NCBI RefSeq assembly: GCF_000316515.1 | Contig: NC_019675.1 | Coordinates: 1,947,964-2,011,963, forward strand | DNA length: 64,000 nt | Direction of reading: 5' to 3' | Origin: Cyanobium gracile PCC 6307 | GTDB taxonomy: Bacteria; Cyanobacteriota; Cyanobacteriia; PCC-6307; Cyanobiaceae | Shown: piece after piece, positions 1 to 7,907 of the stretch | How the letters are laid out: each line of letters opens with the position of its first letter | How positions within the stretch are numbered: position 1 is the first letter of the stretch | Translations under genes and position numbers: made by a program | The notes under the pieces: generated by a model | Told to the model about the DNA's origin: nothing | What the model saw: the letters and a program-made list of their open reading frames with translations, nothing else | Database searches by the model: none

Positions 1-498
1 ATGGTGTGGCTGCGGGGCGGCCTGCATCCGGAAGCGCCCCTGGAGCGCCTCGCCCGCCAGTCGCCCGAGTTCAGCGTGGCCCTGGCCGATGGGCGGCCCA
101 CCCTGGTGGAGTTCTACGCCGACTGGTGCGAGGCCTGCCGTTCGATGGCACCGGCAATGGAGCGGATCGAGCGCCAGCAGCGCGGCCGCATGGATGTGGT
201 GCTGCTCAATGTCGACAACCCCCGCTGGCAGCCGGAGCTGGAGCGCTACGACGTCAACGGCATCCCCCAGCTGGAGTTCTTCGACGCCGCCGGCGCCCCC
301 GTGGGTCGCTCGCTCGGCGCCCGCAGCGGCTCCGAGCTCGAGGCCCTCACCGCCGCCCTGGTCGAGGGCACGCCCCTGCCCCGGCTGGCGGGGGTGGGGG
401 CCGTGAGCAGCCTGCCGGAAGCGGCCGGGGCCGAGGGCGCCGCTCCCCCGGCGGCCGCCCTGCCCACCCCCCAGGCCGGTCCCCGCAGCCACGGCTGA
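1..498 (+). CDS. Thioredoxin-like protein (TxlA/HCF164 type), probably 5'-truncated by the window
   Basis: The product has a thioredoxin fold core with the redox motif WCEAC (Cys43 and Cys46 as numbered here), preceded by a VEFYADWC strand and followed by a GIPQLEFF segment with the cis-Pro. Family members of the TxlA/HCF164 type are membrane-anchored thiol oxidoreductases on the thylakoid or periplasmic side, used in cytochrome maturation. An N-terminal membrane anchor would be expected but is not visible. The first base of the window is an ATG, but the gene probably begins upstream and this Met is likely internal. The C-terminal 40 residues are a low-complexity Ala/Pro tail. thyX follows 39 nt downstream on the same strand, the order I remember in picocyanobacteria. 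Confidence 0.85.
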   Translation: MVWLRGGLHPEAPLERLARQSPEFSVALADGRPTLVEFYADWCEACRSMAPAMERIERQQRGRMDVVLLNVDNPRWQPELERYDVNGIPQLEFFDAAGAPVGRSLGARSGSELEALTAALVEGTPLPRLAGVGAVSSLPEAAGAEGAAPPAAALPTPQAGPRSHG

Positions 499-537
499 TC
501 GGCCGCCGCCACGCTCCTTTCTCCTGCACCCCCGCCC

Positions 538-1263
538 ATGGATCCCCGCTTCCGGGTCGCGCTGATCGCCGCCACGCCGAACCCGCAGCAGTGCGTCTAC
601 GCCGGGATGCACCAGGACTACAGCGAGGGGTTCGTGGCCGCCGACCGGGCCGACTGGCCCGACGAGCGCAAGGCCGGTGAGATCTGCGTCAAGCGGCTGC
701 TGGCCGGCGAGCGCGGCCACTACGGCCCACTGGAGCACGCCCAGATCGTGCTCAACGTGGGCTGGTTTCCCCATTCGGTGATGCAGCAGGCCCGCACCCA
801 CCGGGTGGGCGTGAGCTTCGATGTGCAGTCCATGCGCTACACCGGCGACCGCATCCGCCGTGCCGCCAACGGCGAGCTCGACCTGGAGGAGGTGTTCTAC
901 CTGCGGCCGGTGGGGCCCTACAACGACCGCCAGGGCAAGAAGTATCTGTATGACGAAGGCCAGCGGGCCATCGATCTGGAGCTCTGCCGCACGGCGGCCG
1001 GGCGCTACCGGGATCTCTTGGATGCCGGCTTCGCCGAGGAGCACGCCCGCGGCATCCTGCCCTTCGACTACCGCCAGCACTTCGTCGTGAGCTTCACCCT
1101 GCGGGCGTTCCTGCACTTCCTCGACCTGCGGGCCAAGCTCGATGCCCAGCAGGAGATCCGCGAACTCTGCGACCTGATGTGGCCCCACCTGCAGCAGTGG
1201 GTGCCGGAATTCGCCGACTGGTACGAGAAGAGCCGACTGCACAGGGCCAGGCTGGCTCCCTGA
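538..1263 (+). CDS. thyX: Flavin-dependent thymidylate synthase ThyX
   Basis: The 241-aa product makes dTMP from dUMP using FAD, NADPH and methylene-tetrahydrofolate. The ThyX signature lies at residues 86-101: RTHR, then the conserved Ser98 and the MRYTG end of the motif, which bind dUMP and flavin. The length fits the cyanobacterial family. The gene ends in TGATG, its stop sharing bases with the start of the following channel-like gene. dCTP deaminase (37370-37963) supplies the dUMP precursor and is normally close by in picocyanobacteria, but here lies 36 kb away. Confidence 0.96.
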   Translation: MDPRFRVALIAATPNPQQCVYAGMHQDYSEGFVAADRADWPDERKAGEICVKRLLAGERGHYGPLEHAQIVLNVGWFPHSVMQQARTHRVGVSFDVQSMRYTGDRIRRAANGELDLEEVFYLRPVGPYNDRQGKKYLYDEGQRAIDLELCRTAAGRYRDLLDAGFAEEHARGILPFDYRQHFVVSFTLRAFLHFLDLRAKLDAQQEIRELCDLMWPHLQQWVPEFADWYEKSRLHRARLAP

Positions 1264-2390
1264 TGAAACGCCTCAGCTGGGGCCTGGCCCCCACCCTGGC
1301 GCTTGTTCTGGCCATCGCCCTGCCGGGCGCGGCTGCGGCGGCACCGGTGCTGCGGGTGGGCCTGGTGGATGGCTCGCCGCCCTGCAGTTACCGGGAGGCG
1401 GGGGTCTGGCGGGGGCTGGCCGTTGATCTGTGGAATCGGGTGGCCACCCTCGAGGAGATCCCCTACGTGGTCTCCCAGTGGCCGTCGGTGCGGCAGATGC
1501 TGGAGGCCAGCCGCGAGGGCAAGGTGGATGTGGCGGTGGGCTGCATCAACGTTTCACCCGACCGCCTCGAGCGCTACCGCTTCAGCCTCCCCTTCCAGGA
1601 GGACGGCCTGGCGGTGATGGTGGTCAAGAGCCGGCTGGATCTGGGGCGCTCCTTCCTGAGCGCCCTGCTGACGCCGACGCTGCTGCAGCTGCTGGGCAGC
1701 TACCTGCTGGCGATCGCCGTGCTCACCGGGATCACTCTGCGCCTGGAGGTCCGCCACCATCCAGCGACGGACGGCCGGCGAAACTCCCTGCGCCACGTCA
1801 GCAAGGTGTTCCAGGTGCTGGCCACCGGTCCGGGCAGCAACACGATCGTGACCACCACCCGCGGCAACGGGGTCGTGATCCTGGCCTACCTGGTGCGGAT
1901 CGTCTCGGCGTCGCTCCTGGTGGGCTATCTCACCGTGAACGTGGCCGGGGAAGTCCAGGGCAGGGCCAGCGGCGACATCCGCTCGCCGGCGGATCTGCGC
2001 GGCCGGAGGGTGGGGGTGCGTAGCGGCACCGTCAGCGAGTCGCTGCTGAAGGAACTCAACACCACCAGCACCGGGCCGAAGGCGACGATCGTGCCGCTGG
2101 CCAGCATCGGCGAGGGGGGAGCTCTGCAGGCCGAACGCCGGATCGACGCGCTGCTGGGGGACAACCTGCAGCTGAGCTACCTGCTGCTTCAGGAGGAAGC
2201 CATGGGCTTCCTGCCCAGCCTGGCGCTGGAGGGGATCCGGCCCGAGTCGCAGGCCTTCGCCTACGCGCCGGCGCTGCCGGAGGCCACCGCCAACCGCATC
2301 GACCAGGCGATCAGCGCCCTCAAGCGCAGTGGCGTCGTCAGCGAGCTGCGCCAGCAGGCGACGACCCGGGGGAATCCCCAGGCGCGCTGA
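1263..2390 (+). CDS. GluR0-like ionotropic receptor: substrate-binding protein interrupted by a pore module
   Basis: The 375-aa product has a signal peptide (residues 1-26) and the first half of a periplasmic amino-acid-binding domain (about 28-125). A hydrophobic segment follows (about 138-160), then a re-entrant-loop-like stretch (183-202), a second hydrophobic segment (203-228), and the second half of the binding domain (232-365). This is the topology of prokaryotic glutamate receptor channels such as GluR0. The loop reads ATGPGS where GluR0 has a potassium-type TVGYG filter, so the pore may be altered or non-conducting. The start was chosen at the ATG overlapping the thyX stop because it begins a clean signal peptide. 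The 3' end overlaps the convergent hydrolase gene by 53 nt. An SBP-like sensor without channel activity is the alternative. Confidence 0.75.
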   Translation: MKRLSWGLAPTLALVLAIALPGAAAAAPVLRVGLVDGSPPCSYREAGVWRGLAVDLWNRVATLEEIPYVVSQWPSVRQMLEASREGKVDVAVGCINVSPDRLERYRFSLPFQEDGLAVMVVKSRLDLGRSFLSALLTPTLLQLLGSYLLAIAVLTGITLRLEVRHHPATDGRRNSLRHVSKVFQVLATGPGSNTIVTTTRGNGVVILAYLVRIVSASLLVGYLTVNVAGEVQGRASGDIRSPADLRGRRVGVRSGTVSESLLKELNTTSTGPKATIVPLASIGEGGALQAERRIDALLGDNLQLSYLLLQEEAMGFLPSLALEGIRPESQAFAYAPALPEATANRIDQAISALKRSGVVSELRQQATTRGNPQAR

Positions 2391-3069
2391 ACACGGCGCC
2401 CCACCAGCGCTCCACCACCTCCGGGCTGCCGTACCAGCGGGGGCCGAAGGCGCCGCCATGGGCCACCCCCGGCAGCACCTGGGGCGTGGAGCCCGCCAGC
2501 AGGGCCGAGGCCACCGGCACCAGGCCATCGCCCCGGTCGTCGGGATCGCCGCTGCTGTTGCGATAGGCGGTGGGGGCCAGGCGCCGCGCCATGGGGGAGG
2601 CCGCCTGCAGATCCAGATCCCCGGCCACCGAGACGTAGCGCACCCGATCGGCGAAGGGGCAGCCCGGCAGGCGCTCCGCCACCATCCGGCGCAGCACCGT
2701 GGCCTTGAGGGCGGTGTGGGGGCTGCCCAGCATCACCAGGGTGTCAGCCAGGGCCTTGCCGTCGTAGCGGCGCCCCTGAAACGGGGCGTCATCCAGGAAC
2801 AGCCGCAGCATGATGCCGCCGGAGCTGTGGCCGATCAGCGTCACCTTGCCGGTGGGGGAACTGCGGGCCAGCTCTGCCGCGGTGGCCCGCACCCGATCGA
2901 GGATCCCGGCCCAGGCGAAGGCGAACACGGTGAGCAGCCACTCGGGCTTGCCCACGGGCACCAGCCGCACCGGCTGGCCGCTGAGCTGCTCCAGCCGCGC
3001 CACCATCGGGGCATAGGCCTCGGGGCTGATCAGGAAGCCCCCGAGGATCACGATCGGCTGGCGGGTCAT
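2338..3069 (-). CDS. Alpha/beta hydrolase (esterase/lipase-like)
   Basis: The 243-aa product starts with a hydrophobic beta strand followed by GGF. It has the nucleophile elbow GHSSGG at about residues 104-109, with the catalytic Ser in the middle, and a C-terminal His in VAHGG. The substrate cannot be told from sequence. No signal peptide is seen, so it is probably cytoplasmic. Its 3' end overlaps the oppositely oriented channel gene. The VOC protein gene lies 9 nt upstream on the same strand, so the two are likely co-transcribed. Confidence 0.75.
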   Translation of the reverse strand: MTRQPIVILGGFLISPEAYAPMVARLEQLSGQPVRLVPVGKPEWLLTVFAFAWAGILDRVRATAAELARSSPTGKVTLIGHSSGGIMLRLFLDDAPFQGRRYDGKALADTLVMLGSPHTALKATVLRRMVAERLPGCPFADRVRYVSVAGDLDLQAASPMARRLAPTAYRNSSGDPDDRGDGLVPVASALLAGSTPQVLPGVAHGGAFGPRWYGSPEVVERWWGAVFSAPGDSPGSSPAGAAR

Positions 3070-3078
3070 GGGTGGGGC

Positions 3079-3558
3079 CTAGCCGCGGCGGGCTGCTTCG
3101 ATGGCGGCGATGTCGATCTTGCCCATCTGCATCATCGCTTCGAAGGCGCGCCGGGCCGCGGCTCGGTCGGGATCGGCGATGGCAGCGGTGAGGGCGCGCG
3201 GCGTGATCTGCCACGACAGTCCCCATCTGTCCTTGCACCAGCCGCAGGCGCTCTCCTCGCCGCCGTTGGCCACGATCGCGTCCCAGAGCCGATCGGTCTC
3301 GGCCTGGTTGTCGGTGGCGATCTGGAACGAAAAGGCCTCGCTGTGCTTGAACTGCGGGCCTCCATTCAGGCCCAGGCAGGGAAGACCGGCCACGGTGAAC
3401 AGGACCGTCAGAACATCACCCTGCTGGCCGGACGGATAATCCGCCGGCGCCCGGAAGATCTCTCCCAAGGCGCTGTCCGGGAAGGTTTCGGCGTAGAACG
3501 TGGCCGCCTCCAGAGCGGTGCCGTCGTACCAGAGACAGATCGTGTTTCTGGAAACCAT
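3079..3558 (-). CDS. VOC-superfamily protein (PhnB / glyoxalase-like)
   Basis: The 159-aa product opens with NTICLWYDGTALEAATFY and contains CLGLNGGPQFKHSEAFSF and GWCKDRWGLSWQI, the pattern of PhnB-like VOC proteins. These have paired beta-alpha-beta-beta-beta units and often a metal-binding site. Their reaction is mostly unknown; annotation as 3-demethylubiquinone methyltransferase is common but unsupported. It probably forms a transcription unit with the hydrolase gene 9 nt downstream. Confidence 0.7.
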   Translation of the reverse strand: MVSRNTICLWYDGTALEAATFYAETFPDSALGEIFRAPADYPSGQQGDVLTVLFTVAGLPCLGLNGGPQFKHSEAFSFQIATDNQAETDRLWDAIVANGGEESACGWCKDRWGLSWQITPRALTAAIADPDRAAARRAFEAMMQMGKIDIAAIEAARRG

Positions 3559-3580
3559 TTTCCCGCTCCGATCAAGGGGC

Positions 3581-3865
3581 TCAGGATCCTAGGAGCCGCG
3601 GACGTTCGCTCCTGCGGGCCACAACCATTCCATCGGCGAAGTGGGAGCCGTGGGTTTCGCAGAGCTGTCCGGCACAGGTAGGCGTCGAAGCTGGCCAGGC
3701 GCAGCAGCCTGGCCAGCGGCAGGGTGGAGGCCCCGGTGCCGCAGCCGACGTCGGCCAGCTGGAGCGCCAGCTCCGTCTCGGCGTCCCCGCCCGGCCCCTG
3801 CCGCTCACCATCGCGGTGCAGATCGATCAGAAGTGCGAACGGCTCTGGAGGGCGGCGAGGGGTTC
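3581..3865 (-). pseudogene. Remnant of a class I SAM-dependent methyltransferase
   Basis: One minus-strand frame, read from about 3865 to 3660, encodes a methyltransferase-like start of the nucleotide-binding domain with motif I ADVGCGTGAST followed by LPLARLL. It has no start codon and runs straight out of a stop. A second frame, ending at the TGA at 3581, reads GSHFADGMVVARR, like a methyltransferase C-terminal strand. The two pieces are joined by a large internal deletion and a frame change, so I call it a decayed gene. The intact parent cannot be named. Confidence 0.55.
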
Positions 3866-3873
3866 ACAGCAGC

Positions 3874-3912
3874 GGATCAGGAATCTGTACACCCTGTACA
3901 GATTCCTGATCC
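3874..3912. repeat. Perfect inverted repeat, 18-bp arms, 3-nt loop
   Basis: The left arm at 3874-3891 is exactly reverse-complementary to the right arm at 3895-3912, with CCC between them. There is no T-run on either side, so it is not a standard rho-independent terminator. The centre (TGTACA-CCC-TGTACA) resembles dyad operators, but the spacing does not match the cyanobacterial LexA box. It lies between the methyltransferase remnant and the LuxR-type regulator and could be an operator, a processing hairpin or an element end. Confidence 0.8.
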
Positions 3913-4037
3913 GGCCACGACGACAACCCAACCAGCTCACCGATCCAGGCGCCGGGCTCGAGCGCGCAGCCGTGGCTGCTGTATCGCCCCGAATCCATCC
4001 ATCCCCATAGCCTGCCCCACAGCGCCCGCCGGTCCCC

Positions 4038-4730
4038 GTGGATTTCACCGCCGATCTGCCCGTCGTCCAGGTCCGGCGGGCGGTGATGCGTCGGGCCCTG
4101 ATCGCCACCGATCTGCCGCCGCGGGTGGCGCTGGCGATGGGCGACGAGCCGCTTCTGCTGCGCTACACGGTGGGGCTGTTCGGTTACGGCCTGATCGGCT
4201 GCGCCGTCACCGACGCTGAGAGCTGCCTGCGTCGCCTGGCGGAGCAGCCCCACGGGCTGCTGGTGTGCTCCGACAGCCTCAAGGGGGGCGACGTGCTCAG
4301 CCTCACCGCCACGGTGAAGGACCGCCATCCCCAGCTGAAGGTGATCGTGATCGGCACCGCCCCGGTCCAGGACCCGGCGCTGGTGCGGGCGGGGTGGGTG
4401 GATGGACTGGTGGCGGAGCGCGACATGACCTTCCGCAGCGGCGCCCTGCAGGCGGCGGTGCTGGCGGCGCTGGGCGGGCACCACTTCCGCAGCGCCTCGA
4501 TGCGGGACCTGCCGGTGCCGGCGCCGATCAGCGAACTCAGCCCGCGGGACTACGAGATCCTCGAGGGCCTGGCCGACGGCCTCACCGACCGGGAAATCGC
4601 CGAGCGGCTGATGATCAGCCCGAGCACGGCCAAGTCGTACACCAAGCGGCTGCTGCAGAACATGGGCGCCCGCAACCGGCTGCAGGCGCTGGTGATGGCA
4701 CTGCGGCAGGGCCTGATCCGGCTGCGCTGA
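4038..4730 (+). CDS. LuxR/NarL-family response regulator
   Basis: The 230-aa product has an N-terminal receiver-like domain with Asp79 (LLVCSDS) at the usual phospho-acceptor position and the strand VIVIGTA. It has a C-terminal LuxR helix-turn-helix (about residues 160-225) with LSPRDYEILEGLADGLTDRE, then STAKSYTKRLL. No partner kinase is seen nearby. Translation starts at a GTG. The cellulase gene begins 136 nt downstream on the same strand, so this regulator is a possible controller of it, which is inference only. Confidence 0.82.
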   Translation: MDFTADLPVVQVRRAVMRRALIATDLPPRVALAMGDEPLLLRYTVGLFGYGLIGCAVTDAESCLRRLAEQPHGLLVCSDSLKGGDVLSLTATVKDRHPQLKVIVIGTAPVQDPALVRAGWVDGLVAERDMTFRSGALQAAVLAALGGHHFRSASMRDLPVPAPISELSPRDYEILEGLADGLTDREIAERLMISPSTAKSYTKRLLQNMGARNRLQALVMALRQGLIRLR

Positions 4731-4866
4731 GCCGAGTGCGCTGGGCCGCGCGCCCCCGCGTCCCTGCAGCCGATCACCCTCCGGCGCGCCGCCAACCACC
4801 CCCCGAAGGGGGTCGCCCCGGACAGGTGGGGCGCCGTAAACCGTTGGGGGTGATCTGTTCTGAACG

Positions 4867-7308
4867 ATGGCGTCCGTCGATCCGGTGACCGGGGTGGGGT
4901 TCAACGTCGCCGAGGCCCTGCAGAAAAGCTTCCTCTTCTATGAGGCCCAGCGCTCGGGCAACCTCGACGAGGCCAGCAAGCGGATCGACTGGCGCGGCGA
5001 TTCCGGCCTGCGGGACGGCCTCGACGGGGTGTACTTCGGCGGCCGCTCGGCGGCCAACCTGCAGAGCGGACTGACGCTCGATCTCACCGGCGGCTACCAC
5101 GATGCCGGCGACCACGTGAAATTCGGGCTGCCGCTGGCCTCCACCCTCGCCACCCTCGCCTGGGGCGGGATCGAGTTCTCCGATGGCTATGCCGTCACCG
5201 GCCAGACCGATGAGCTGCTCGATGCGGTGCGCTGGGGCACCGACTACCTGCTCAAGGCCCACGGCGTTGATGCGGCCGGCAACACCCTGTACTTCGTGGC
5301 CCAGGTGGGCGATGCGGGGGCCGACCACGCCCTCTGGAGCGCCCCCGAAAGCCAGACGATCGCCCGGCCGGCCCTGGCGGTGACACCGACCAAGCCCGGC
5401 TCCGATGTGGCGGCGGGCTCGGCGGCGGCGCTGGCCTCGGCGTCGGTGCTGTTCCGCCAGAACGGCGATGCCGCCTACGCCGACGTGCTGCTCAACCGGG
5501 CCGTCTCGCTCTACACCTTCGCCGATCGCTACCGGGGCAGCTACGCCGATGCGATCCCGGAGGTGCGCTCCTTCTACAACTCCTGGAGCGGCTACAACGA
5601 CGAGCTGGCCTACGGCGCCGCCTGGCTGTCGCGGGCGGTGAGCGCGGCGGGGGGCAACGGCACGGCCTACCGCGACAAGGCCCTGTCGATCTACACCGGC
5701 AGCATCGGCGGCCTCTCGCGGGGCTGGACGGGCAACTGGGACGACGCCTCCTATGCCACCGCCGTGATCCTGGCGGAGGACACCGGCTCGGCCCGCATCC
5801 AGCAGGACGTGGAGGGCTGGCTGAACAACTGGGTGAGCGGCGGCAACGGGGTGACGATCAGCGCCGGCGGCCTGCGCCACATCAGCCAGTGGGGCTCGCT
5901 GCGCTACGCCGCCAACACGGCCTTCCTGGCCGATGTCTATGCCGACAACGTGCGCGACCCCGGCGGCGCCTACGGCCGTCTTTCGCAGGGGACGGTGGAC
6001 TACATCCTCGGCGCCAATCCGCGCCAGTCGAGCTACCTGGTGGGCTTCGGGGTCAACGCGCCCCGGCAACCCCACCACCGGGCGGCCTCGGGGGTGGGCT
6101 GGGAGGGGTTCCGCAACGGCCAGCCCAACGCCCACATCCTCTACGGCGCCCTGGTGGGGGGGCCCACCAGCGCCAACGACTTCGCCTACCAGGACCGCCG
6201 CGACGACTACGTCGCCAACGAGGTGGCCCTCGACTACAACGCCGCCCTCACCGGCGCCTTCGCCCGCAGTGTCGAACGCCGCGGCGGCGTGCCGCTCAGC
6301 GACGCCCAGCTCGACGCCCTGCCAGGCATCACGGTGCGGCCGGGCGGGGGCGGAAATCCGGTTAATCCGACCCCGACGCCGACGCCAACCCCAACACCGA
6401 CTCCCACCCCGACACCGACGCCAACGCCAACCCCCACGCCGACTCCAACGCCGCCGCCACCGATTCCCACCCCCGGAAGCCCCCTGCCGGCCACCCTCAA
6501 CGGCATCCCGCTCACCTCCAGCCCGGATCTGGCGGTGGTGGTGGGCGGCTCGATCTGGACCGGCGGGATGACGGTGCAGCTCACCCTCAGCAACGTCGGT
6601 GCAGCGCCGCTGAACGGCTGGAGCTTCAGCTTTGAGAGCCCGCACCGACCCAGCGGCACCCCCTGGGGGGTGCGGATCAGCAGCACGGCGCTGGCGGGCG
6701 GCCTGTTCCGCCACGTCGTCAGCGGCGACGCCTGGGCCAGCGCGATCCAGCCCGGCCGCAGCGTGACCGTGGGCTTCAACGCCAGCCAGGGCCGGGCCCT
6801 GGGCCACAGCGGCGCCCTCACGGCGGCGGCTCTCTTCGGCGGTGCCGGCCGGCTGGCCTTCAGCGCCGCCAACCCCCGCTTCCTCACGGGCAATGCCGCC
6901 GCCAATGCCCTCGGCGGCGGCCCCGGCGCCGATGTGCTCACCGGCCTGGGGGGCGCCGACACCTTCCGGCTGTCCAACCTGAGCGACTCGCTGCTGGCCG
7001 CCCCCGACCAGATCACCGACCTGGTGATCGGCAGTGACCGCATCGATGGCCCCCAGGCCGTGTCGGCTGCCGCCCTGCGCGAACTGGGGGCGGTGGCCGA
7101 CCTCACCCCCACCGCCCTGGCCGCCGTCCTCACCCCCGCCAGCTTCGCCGCCAACGGCGGGGCCACCTTCACCCTGGCCGCCGGCGGCGGTGGCAGCCGC
7201 ACCTTCCTGGCCCTCAACGACGGAACCGCCGGCTTCCAGGCCGCCAGCGACGCCCTCATCGAGATCACCGGCTTCAGCGGTTCACTCACGGCGCTGGCGG
7301 TGGTGTGA
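4867..7308 (+). CDS. Modular secreted cellulase: GH9 + PT linker + cellulose-binding-like domain + RTX tail
   Basis: The 813-aa product begins with a glycoside hydrolase family 9 domain (about residues 10-475). Landmarks are GGYHDAGDHVKF with Asp79 and Asp82, the substrate-site PRQPHHRAASG (His403/404) and NEVALDYNA with the catalytic acid Glu452. A Pro-Thr linker spans about 500-535. A beta-rich domain at about 540-655 with a GWSFSF strand looks like a CBM2-type cellulose-binding module. Residues 680-813 resemble an RTX/serralysin C-terminus (GADVLTGLGGADTFRL). There is no N-terminal signal peptide, which fits type I secretion through the C-terminal signal. The expected role is extracellular endo-beta-glucanase. 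No type I secretion genes are seen in the window. Confidence 0.88.
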   Translation: MASVDPVTGVGFNVAEALQKSFLFYEAQRSGNLDEASKRIDWRGDSGLRDGLDGVYFGGRSAANLQSGLTLDLTGGYHDAGDHVKFGLPLASTLATLAWGGIEFSDGYAVTGQTDELLDAVRWGTDYLLKAHGVDAAGNTLYFVAQVGDAGADHALWSAPESQTIARPALAVTPTKPGSDVAAGSAAALASASVLFRQNGDAAYADVLLNRAVSLYTFADRYRGSYADAIPEVRSFYNSWSGYNDELAYGAAWLSRAVSAAGGNGTAYRDKALSIYTGSIGGLSRGWTGNWDDASYATAVILAEDTGSARIQQDVEGWLNNWVSGGNGVTISAGGLRHISQWGSLRYAANTAFLADVYADNVRDPGGAYGRLSQGTVDYILGANPRQSSYLVGFGVNAPRQPHHRAASGVGWEGFRNGQPNAHILYGALVGGPTSANDFAYQDRRDDYVANEVALDYNAALTGAFARSVERRGGVPLSDAQLDALPGITVRPGGGGNPVNPTPTPTPTPTPTPTPTPTPTPTPTPTPTPPPPIPTPGSPLPATLNGIPLTSSPDLAVVVGGSIWTGGMTVQLTLSNVGAAPLNGWSFSFESPHRPSGTPWGVRISSTALAGGLFRHVVSGDAWASAIQPGRSVTVGFNASQGRALGHSGALTAAALFGGAGRLAFSAANPRFLTGNAAANALGGGPGADVLTGLGGADTFRLSNLSDSLLAAPDQITDLVIGSDRIDGPQAVSAAALRELGAVADLTPTALAAVLTPASFAANGGATFTLAAGGGGSRTFLALNDGTAGFQAASDALIEITGFSGSLTALAVV
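6367..6466 (+). repeat. Pro-Thr linker microsatellite
   Basis: About sixteen tandem CCN-ACN codon pairs encode the Pro-Thr linker of the cellulase, followed by a short Pro-rich stretch. Codon third positions vary, so this is a protein-level repeat kept by selection rather than a fresh slippage product. Confidence 0.85.
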
Positions 7309-7316
7309 GGCGGCCA

Positions 7317-7658
7317 TCAGAACGCAAACATCTCCTGAAGGATGGTCAGCAGCTGGTGCAGCGTGTCGTTCGGCAGGGTTCCCAGCCGCTTCACCAGCCG
7401 TTCGCGATCAACCGTGCGCAGCTGGTCAGGGACGACGTGGCCTTCTTTGCCCTGGAACGAACAAGGAACGCGGAAGGGGTAGGGATAAGCACCGGTCGTC
7501 AACGGCGCCACGATGAACGTGCCCATGTGGGCGTTGAGTTCATCGGGCGACACGACCACGCAGGGCCTGGTCTTGCGGATCTCCTGGCCACGGGTGGGAT
7601 TCAACGCCACCAGAAAGATGTCACCACGGCTGACGGCGACGTCCGTCACCACTCCCAT
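7317..7658 (-). CDS. MazF/PemK-family toxin
   Basis: The product (113 aa from the ATG at 7658) matches the MazF/PemK fold: VSRGDIFLVALNPTRGQEI followed by KTRPCVVVSPDELN and the FIVAPLTT strand. These proteins are ribosome-independent mRNA endoribonucleases. I chose the ATG at 7658 over an upstream start because the fold begins right after it. It overlaps the antitoxin gene by 13 nt, the usual antitoxin-first arrangement. Confidence 0.85.
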   Translation of the reverse strand: MGVVTDVAVSRGDIFLVALNPTRGQEIRKTRPCVVVSPDELNAHMGTFIVAPLTTGAYPYPFRVPCSFQGKEGHVVPDQLRTVDRERLVKRLGTLPNDTLHQLLTILQEMFAF

Positions 7659-7885
7659 TCCCCTTCGTCGAAGTGGGTGGGAGTGGCCGGATCCAGGAGA
7701 CCCTCCGGCGCCACGGCTGCTGCGGCCTCGGCCCACCCGGCCCGCGGCGCCGCCACAGGCGTGATGGTCAGCACACCAGGGGCGGCGTGGATGTCCACCT
7801 CGTCCGTCAGGCCAGCTTCCTCGAGCAGCGGCTTGGCCAGACGAAGACCGCGTGAATTGCCGATCCTGACCAGCTTGGCCCTCAC
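7646..7885 (-). CDS. MazE/AbrB-type antitoxin
   Basis: The 79-aa product has an N-terminal swapped-hairpin AbrB DNA-binding motif (KLVRIGNSRGLRL) followed by an acidic tail ending in FDEGEWEW, which would wrap the toxin. The start is taken as the GTG at 7885, with a GGAG sequence upstream, because the motif normally sits at the extreme N-terminus. The antitoxin is expected to repress its own operon together with MazF. Confidence 0.8.
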   Translation of the reverse strand: MRAKLVRIGNSRGLRLAKPLLEEAGLTDEVDIHAAPGVLTITPVAAPRAGWAEAAAAVAPEGLLDPATPTHFDEGEWEW

Positions 7886-7907
7886 ACGCCCGGCTCCAAC
7901 CACGTAG

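Noticed and set aside
3874-3912. Palindrome as a LexA box or a terminator
   Set aside because: The half-site spacing is one base off the cyanobacterial LexA consensus, and no T-run follows on either strand.
6234-7289. Long minus-strand frame opposite the cellulase with a Val-Gly repeat
   Set aside because: It is the mirror of the Pro-Thr linker and GC-rich codons of the cellulase gene, with no family features of its own.
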